From CAYUFF01 sp964444075 (GTDB lineage Archaea; Aenigmatarchaeota; Aenigmatarchaeia; CG10238-14; SCSR01): DNA of 8,371 nucleotides. The translations under genes were made by a program, and so were the position numbers. The notes beneath the pieces were generated by a model. It was not told where the DNA came from. It saw only the letters and a program-made list of their open reading frames with translations, and searched no databases. Location of the stretch: positions 1-8,371 of the forward strand of contig CAYUFF010000036.1 in assembly GCA_964444075.1 (NCBI GenBank), given 5' to 3'. Shown piece after piece: positions 6,312 to 8,371 of the stretch. Position 1 is the stretch's first letter. Every line of letters starts with the position of its first letter.

Positions 6312-6456
6312 GCCGGGGTGGCGGAACCAGGCTAACGCGCCGGCCTTGAGTCATGAAGAGCCCCGAGGTAACTGAGTTGCCGATGAAGAACGCTCTTGAT
6401 GCTGAGATAGCCGGTGGGCTTTCGCGCCCGTCTGGGTTCAAATCCCAGCCCCGGCG
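6312..6456 (+). tRNA. tRNA-Ser (anticodon UGA), split by an intron
   Basis: Exons 6312-6350 and 6409-6456. The acceptor stem GCCGGGG (6312-6318) pairs perfectly with CCCCGGC (6449-6455), leaving a G discriminator at 6456, as usual for serine tRNAs in archaea. U8, A14 and GG18-19 are in place. The anticodon stem CCGGC (6340-6344) pairs with GCCGG (6410-6414), U33 is 6346 and the anticodon TGA is 6347-6349. The long variable arm (GGGC 6416-6419 with GCCC 6426-6429) gives a class II tRNA. The T arm is CTGGG-TTCAAAT-CCCAG (6432-6448). No CCA is encoded after the discriminator, so it is added after transcription. With this anticodon it reads UCA and probably other UCN codons. Confidence 0.94.
6351..6408 (+). 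ncRNA. 58-nt tRNA-Ser intron at position 37/38, with box C/D-like layout
   Basis: The intron lies at the canonical archaeal site after nucleotide 37. A bulge-helix-bulge can be drawn: central helix CUUG (6345-6348) with UGAG (6403-6406), 3-nt bulges A-G-U (6349-6351) and A-U-A (6407-6409), each cut after the second base, and an inner helix CAU (6352-6354) / AUG (6399-6401) continuing as AAGAGC (6356-6361) / GCUCUU (6392-6397). The flaws are a G-G mismatch and one extra C (6402). The same sequence carries GTCATGA (6350-6356, 6 of 7 to box C), CTGA (6372-6375, D'), CCGATGA (6380-6386, C') and CTGA (6402-6405, D), leaving two 15-nt spacers and a 4-nt D'-C' gap, the geometry of an archaeal 2'-O-methylation guide. 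The first excised base follows G37. The splice structure is well supported; guide function is inference. Confidence 0.75.
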
Positions 6457-6469
6457 TGGCACCAAAAAC

Positions 6470-6477
6470 TTATATAG
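6470..6477 (+). promoter_or_regulatory. Strong TATA box for the downstream cassette
   Basis: TTATATAG, preceded by the A-rich CCAAAAAC expected of a BRE, is the best TATA box in the window. It starts 14 bases after the tRNA ends. Predicted transcription start is near 6499, which gives a leader of about 107 nt before the ATG at 6606, unlike the leaderless genes to the left. The TTTTT at 6478-6482 may also end the tRNA transcript. Confidence 0.65.
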
Positions 6478-6498
6478 TTTTTCGGTGTCCCCATCTTC

Positions 6499-6605
6499 AA
6501 CGGAATTGGTAAAGGAATTCTTTGGGAAGTTAAAGGAAGTAGAGCTAGTTCTGAACCCACCTTCTCTGAGAGCTTGATAGAAGCAATGAAGAGGAGGTGG
6601 GATGG
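6499..6605 (+). promoter_or_regulatory. Long structured 5' leader with hairpin over the ribosome binding site
   Basis: CCCACCTTCTCT (6556-6567) pairs with AGAGGAGGTGGG (6590-6601) over 12 base pairs with one G-U wobble; inside the 22-nt loop GCTT and AAGC can form four more pairs. The right arm contains the Shine-Dalgarno sequence GGAGGTG (6593-6599) for the ATG at 6606, so the hairpin would block translation when folded. A second frame, about 30 codons from GTG 6485 or 24 from TTG 6506, ends with TGA at 6575-6577 inside the loop. Its translation would melt the left arm. No known riboswitch was recognised. The pairing is seen in the sequence; the control mechanism is inferred. Confidence 0.55.
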
Positions 6606-6815
6606 ATGGTTGAGGTTAGTTTGGATAGATTTAAGCAATATGTAGATTTGAAAGCTCAGCTAGCTATACTGCTTGGATTGTATGAAAGGTTAGTAGTTAC
6701 TCAAGCAATTAGCTCACAAGAAAGAATAGCTCTGCAGAGAGCTCTAGACTTCTTCTCAAAGGAACTTTCAGAGTTAGAAAAAGAGCTTGGAATCAAGAAG
6801 GGTGAGAAATCATGA
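6606..6815 (+). CDS. Small helical protein of unknown function, first gene of the accessory cassette
   Basis: The 69-residue product is nearly all helix: a first helix about residues 5-30 (LDRFKQYVDLKAQLAILLGLYERL), a short turn with Ser-Ser-Gln, then a second amphipathic helix about 37-62, ending in a Lys-rich tail. The pattern suggests a helical hairpin that dimerises or binds a partner. I do not recognise the family. ATG 6606 is chosen because GGAGGTG lies 6 nt before it; GTG 6597 falls inside that site. The stop overlaps the ATG of the ATPase gene (ATGA), so the two are translationally coupled and the protein is a likely partner or regulator of the ATPase. Codons are AT-richer than in the genes left of the tRNA. 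Confidence 0.75.
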   Translation: MVEVSLDRFKQYVDLKAQLAILLGLYERLVVTQAISSQERIALQRALDFFSKELSELEKELGIKKGEKS

Positions 6816-7480
6816 AAGGGTTAATCGAAAAATTAAAGGGAAAAACAGTTTTGCTTTTCGGAGAACCAGCAAGTGGGAAGAGCTACGTTGTTGCTCACAT
6901 TTCAAGAGAACTATTGAAAGAAACAGGAAAACCAGGATATCTGATTTGGTTGGATACTAACCTGTTCACAGATTACGGAAACCAATTGGAAGAGTATAGT
7001 AAGGCAAATGTAGTTAGAGTAACTAGTGCTGATTGGTTGTTGAGATTCAAGTTACCAGAAATTTTCAAGCAGGAAAAATTTGACTATTCGTTGATTGCTC
7101 TAGATTCATTGAGTGGATTGGAGGAAATCGTAACTAAAGATGAAAAAGTTGGATCGCCAAGAAGAAACTTGTTGTTAAGTCAAACTGCAAGAATTTTAAC
7201 TTATTGGCTTTCAAGAATTGCTCAGAAATGGAATATTCCAGCATTTTTAATTGCTCATAGTTCAGTAGTTTTTGAAGGTTCATGGAGATATGGAATTAAG
7301 GAAAGACCAGCATTTTCGAGAAGAGCAATCAAGAACGTTGATTGTATAATTTACCATCAACTAAAGGTAAGAGAAATGGAAAACGGAAGCGTTCAGAACG
7401 AAGTCGTTTGGAAAGTGGTTCTCTATCGTTCTCTCAAAGAAACGATCGAAGGCTTTGAATTTAACCCATTAAGGGAGTGA
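6812..7480 (+). CDS. RecA/RadB/KaiC-superfamily ATPase, probably from a mobile element
   Basis: A 222-residue P-loop ATPase with little outside the RecA core. Walker A is GEPASGKS at 17-24, a LIWLDTN strand follows at 44-50, Walker B is SLIALDSLSG at 93-102 (Asp98), and IPAFLIAHSS at 142-151 sits where RecA-type proteins have their sensor Asn/Gln. The length and the absence of an N-terminal domain recall archaeal RadB, a recombination mediator, and short RecA-like ATPases of archaeal plasmids and viruses. AHSS in place of the usual NQ-type motif argues against an ordinary RadB. Translation starts at ATG 6812, 5 nt after GGTGAG. The gene uses many TTA/TTG, AGA and AAT codons, unlike cca or herA, suggesting transfer. 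Role in recombination, replication or partitioning cannot be decided here. Confidence 0.85.
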   Translation: MKGLIEKLKGKTVLLFGEPASGKSYVVAHISRELLKETGKPGYLIWLDTNLFTDYGNQLEEYSKANVVRVTSADWLLRFKLPEIFKQEKFDYSLIALDSLSGLEEIVTKDEKVGSPRRNLLLSQTARILTYWLSRIAQKWNIPAFLIAHSSVVFEGSWRYGIKERPAFSRRAIKNVDCIIYHQLKVREMENGSVQNEVVWKVVLYRSLKETIEGFEFNPLRE

Positions 7481-7485
7481 GCGAA

Positions 7486-7674
7486 ATGATCCTGGAAAAA
7501 TTGCTAAACAAGAGGATCAAGGTAATCAAGAAAGACGGTTATGTAAAGGTAGGAATACTAGTAGACATGGACCCTCTTTTTGTTTTTCTTAAGAGTTCTA
7601 GCAAGATCGAGGCTATCGCAAAGGACTCTATCGAAAGAATTGAGGTGTTGGAGAATGAGCAAGGAAGTAATTAA
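7486..7674 (+). CDS. Small Sm-like (LSm/Hfq-type) fold protein, tentative
   Basis: The 62-residue product has a short N-terminal helix (ILEKLLN), then alternating strands: KRIKVIKKDG, YVKVGILVDMDP, LFVFLKSS, KIEAIAKD, SIERIEVLE. This order, with a Gly in the second strand followed by an Asp and then a hydrophobic strand, is like the Sm1 motif of LSm proteins, and the final IERIEV strand resembles an abbreviated Sm2. It is shorter than most archaeal LSm proteins. An RNA-binding role is possible; an SH3-like DNA-binding barrel is an alternative. ATG 7486 follows GGGAGTGA (7473-7480) by 5 nt, so I prefer it to GTG 7477. It starts 5 bases after the ATPase stop and is part of the same unit. Its codon use is closer to that of the left-hand genes. 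Confidence 0.68.
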   Translation: MILEKLLNKRIKVIKKDGYVKVGILVDMDPLFVFLKSSSKIEAIAKDSIERIEVLENEQGSN

Positions 7675-7702
7675 GCAATTATTGTCTCAAAATCAACTTT
7701 AA
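7655..7702 (+). CDS. 15-codon ORF at the end of the cassette, possibly a truncated gene
   Basis: An ATG with GAGGTG (7642-7647) 7 nt upstream opens a 15-residue frame (MSKEVIKQLLSQNQL) overlapping the Sm-like gene by 20 bases. The overlap and the good ribosome binding site are as for the other junctions in this unit. It may be a genuine tiny peptide, or the first codons of a gene whose remainder was lost when the AT-rich DNA to the right arrived. Chance is also possible. Confidence 0.3.
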   Translation: MSKEVIKQLLSQNQL

Positions 7703-7714
7703 TATACACGTACA

Positions 7715-7720
7715 AAAAAA
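7715..7720 (-). terminator. T-run terminator of the convergent right-hand gene
   Basis: Read on the minus strand, a run of seven T bases (complement of the A run ending at 7720) begins about 12 nt past the stop codon at 7733, suited to U-tract termination in archaea. For the plus strand, TTTT-containing stretches at 7727-7735 and 7747-7751 could end the cassette transcript. Confidence 0.35.
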
Positions 7721-7732
7721 TGAGCGTTTTGT

Positions 7733-8371
7733 TTACAGTTTGAAGATTTTTCTTATGGCCATAGGACTTCCCGCTTTTTTAAGTATCATTGAAACAATAG
7801 AAAACGCTTCCTTTTTTTGTCTAAAAAATTTGAAAAAACTTTTCTCTTCTTTAACCTTTTCTTTAAGATAATTTAACTCCCTTGCTTGAAGACTAACATT
7901 TTTTCTTTTAACTTCTCTTTCAATTGTGGGGCTTTTTGTTCCATAATCTTTTACTTTATACACATATGTAGTCCTATCAAAAATTTTCATCTTTCCTCTT
8001 TCTTCTAGCTCAAGTTTTTCTGCAAGTTCTTTAGGTAATTTATACCTTTTATGTGGTGGTCCAAAACCGTCAAACCCTACAAAAATATTTAGAAAATCTC
8101 TTGCCAGTATGTAATTTTTTCTCTTACTAATCCTTCCAAAATGAGAATTAAAGGCATAATAGAGAGGACTTATTTTGTATTCTTTTCTTATTCTTTTTTT
8201 CTTTTCTATTATTCTAGAAATATGGGATCTGAGCCTTTCAAAATGTTTCCCACCAAAATCAAATAAAAGATTAAAAATCCCTTTCTTTGCATAAAACTCA
8301 ATAAGCTTTTCTAAGTATTTTCCACCAAGCCCGTATAATGGTACATAGCCAGCTATGTTGCTTTTGGGTAT
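7733..8371 (-). CDS. C-terminal 212 residues of an unidentified protein, possible beta/alpha barrel (partial)
   Basis: The frame is open on the minus strand from the window edge to TAA at 7733-7735, so the true start lies beyond 8371; the internal ATG at 7990 is not the start. Alternating strands and helices are visible: GYVPLYG, helix YLEKLIEFYAKKG, strand IFNLLFDFGG, a long helix, strand ISPLYYAFNS, helix, strand IFVGFDGFGPPHKRY, then KIFDRTTYVYKV and a Lys-rich helical tail. Strands ending in polar or Gly residues suggest a (beta/alpha) barrel. A tRNA-guanine transglycosylase or DpdA-like relative came to mind from the GFDGFGPP block and barrel pattern, but no diagnostic catalytic motif is in view, so this is a guess. 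Base composition is far more AT-rich than the left genes, a sign of recent acquisition. Confidence 0.7.
   Translation of the reverse strand: MPKSNIAGYVPLYGLGGKYLEKLIEFYAKKGIFNLLFDFGGKHFERLRSHISRIIEKKKRIRKEYKISPLYYAFNSHFGRISKRKNYILARDFLNIFVGFDGFGPPHKRYKLPKELAEKLELEERGKMKIFDRTTYVYKVKDYGTKSPTIEREVKRKNVSLQARELNYLKEKVKEEKSFFKFFRQKKEAFSIVSMILKKAGSPMAIRKIFKL

Noticed and set aside
6346..6350. Reading the tRNA as tRNA-Leu with anticodon GAG
   Set aside because: It requires shifting U33 by one base, which breaks the CCGGC/GCCGG anticodon stem; the G discriminator also fits serine.
6357..6371. D' spacer as a guide for the 23S rRNA peptidyl-transferase region (ACCUCG near E. coli 2497-2502)
   Set aside because: From memory only about six pairs match and the predicted target is one base off the known Cm2498; too short to claim.
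6457..6464. CACCA shortly after the tRNA as an encoded CCA end
   Set aside because: The acceptor stem pairs fully up to 6455 with a G discriminator at 6456, so the next bases TGGCACCA are trailer, not the CCA tail.
6353..6577. A 74-codon plus-strand frame across the tRNA
   Set aside because: Most of it is the tRNA-Ser intron and second exon. Only its last 24-30 codons, past the TATA box, are kept as a possible leader peptide.
7733..7990. Treating the right-hand minus gene as an 85-residue protein starting at 7990
   Set aside because: The frame stays open upstream to the window edge with a consistent strand-helix pattern, so this ATG is internal.
6457..8371. CRISPR array, transposon ends or attachment-site repeat
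   Set aside because: I saw no regularly spaced direct repeats, no terminal inverted repeats and no second copy of the tRNA 3' segment in the window.

Overview
The window is archaeal. Its left three quarters carry housekeeping genes found only in archaea, or in their archaeal form: GatE of the archaeal glutamyl-tRNA amidotransferase, the class I CCA-adding enzyme, a HerA-type DNA-end-processing ATPase, a DUF99/UPF0215 protein, an S26B signal peptidase and transcription factor S. There is also an intron-bearing tRNA-Ser with a bulge-helix-bulge splice structure, and TATA boxes about 27 nt before start codons with no Shine-Dalgarno site, as in leaderless archaeal transcripts. AGG/AGA arginine codons, many ATA isoleucine codons and Lys/Glu-rich proteins fit a thermophile, but I cannot place the lineage from this sequence.

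Layout. 1-1294 (minus): 5' part of gatE, running off the left edge. 1295-1332: a very short divergent promoter region. 1333-1536 (plus): a small Lys/Ala-rich basic protein with a SAP-like or Rho-N-like helical hairpin. 1641-6251 (plus): a tightly packed gene set, cca - herA - small coiled-coil protein - DUF99 - signal peptidase - tfs, with overlapping or nearly abutting ends and an internal promoter before the 70-residue gene. Two anomalies lie here. herA is split by a one-base frameshift near 3933-3973. The tfs reading frame has no ATG, GTG or TTG before its N-terminal zinc finger, so it appears to start at an ATA codon behind a good ribosome binding site. 6312-6456: tRNA-Ser(UGA) with a 58-nt intron whose sequence also has the layout of a box C/D guide RNA (C, D', C', D with two 15-nt spacers).

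Base composition changes just past the tRNA. 6468-7702 (plus) is an AT-richer transcription unit with a strong TATA box, a long leader whose hairpin covers the ribosome binding site, a small helical protein, a RecA/RadB/KaiC-type ATPase, a small Sm-like protein and a 15-codon ORF. 7733-8371 (minus) is the very AT-rich 3' part of a convergent gene of unknown function, with a pattern suggesting a beta/alpha barrel. I read 6457-8371 as accessory, probably acquired DNA lying next to a tRNA gene. No integrase, second attachment site or capsid gene is visible, so calling it an integrated element is inference.

The left genes serve translation (GatE, CCA enzyme, tRNA-Ser), transcription (TFS), DNA repair (HerA, possibly DUF99) and secretion (signal peptidase). 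The right cassette is the least explained part of the window.
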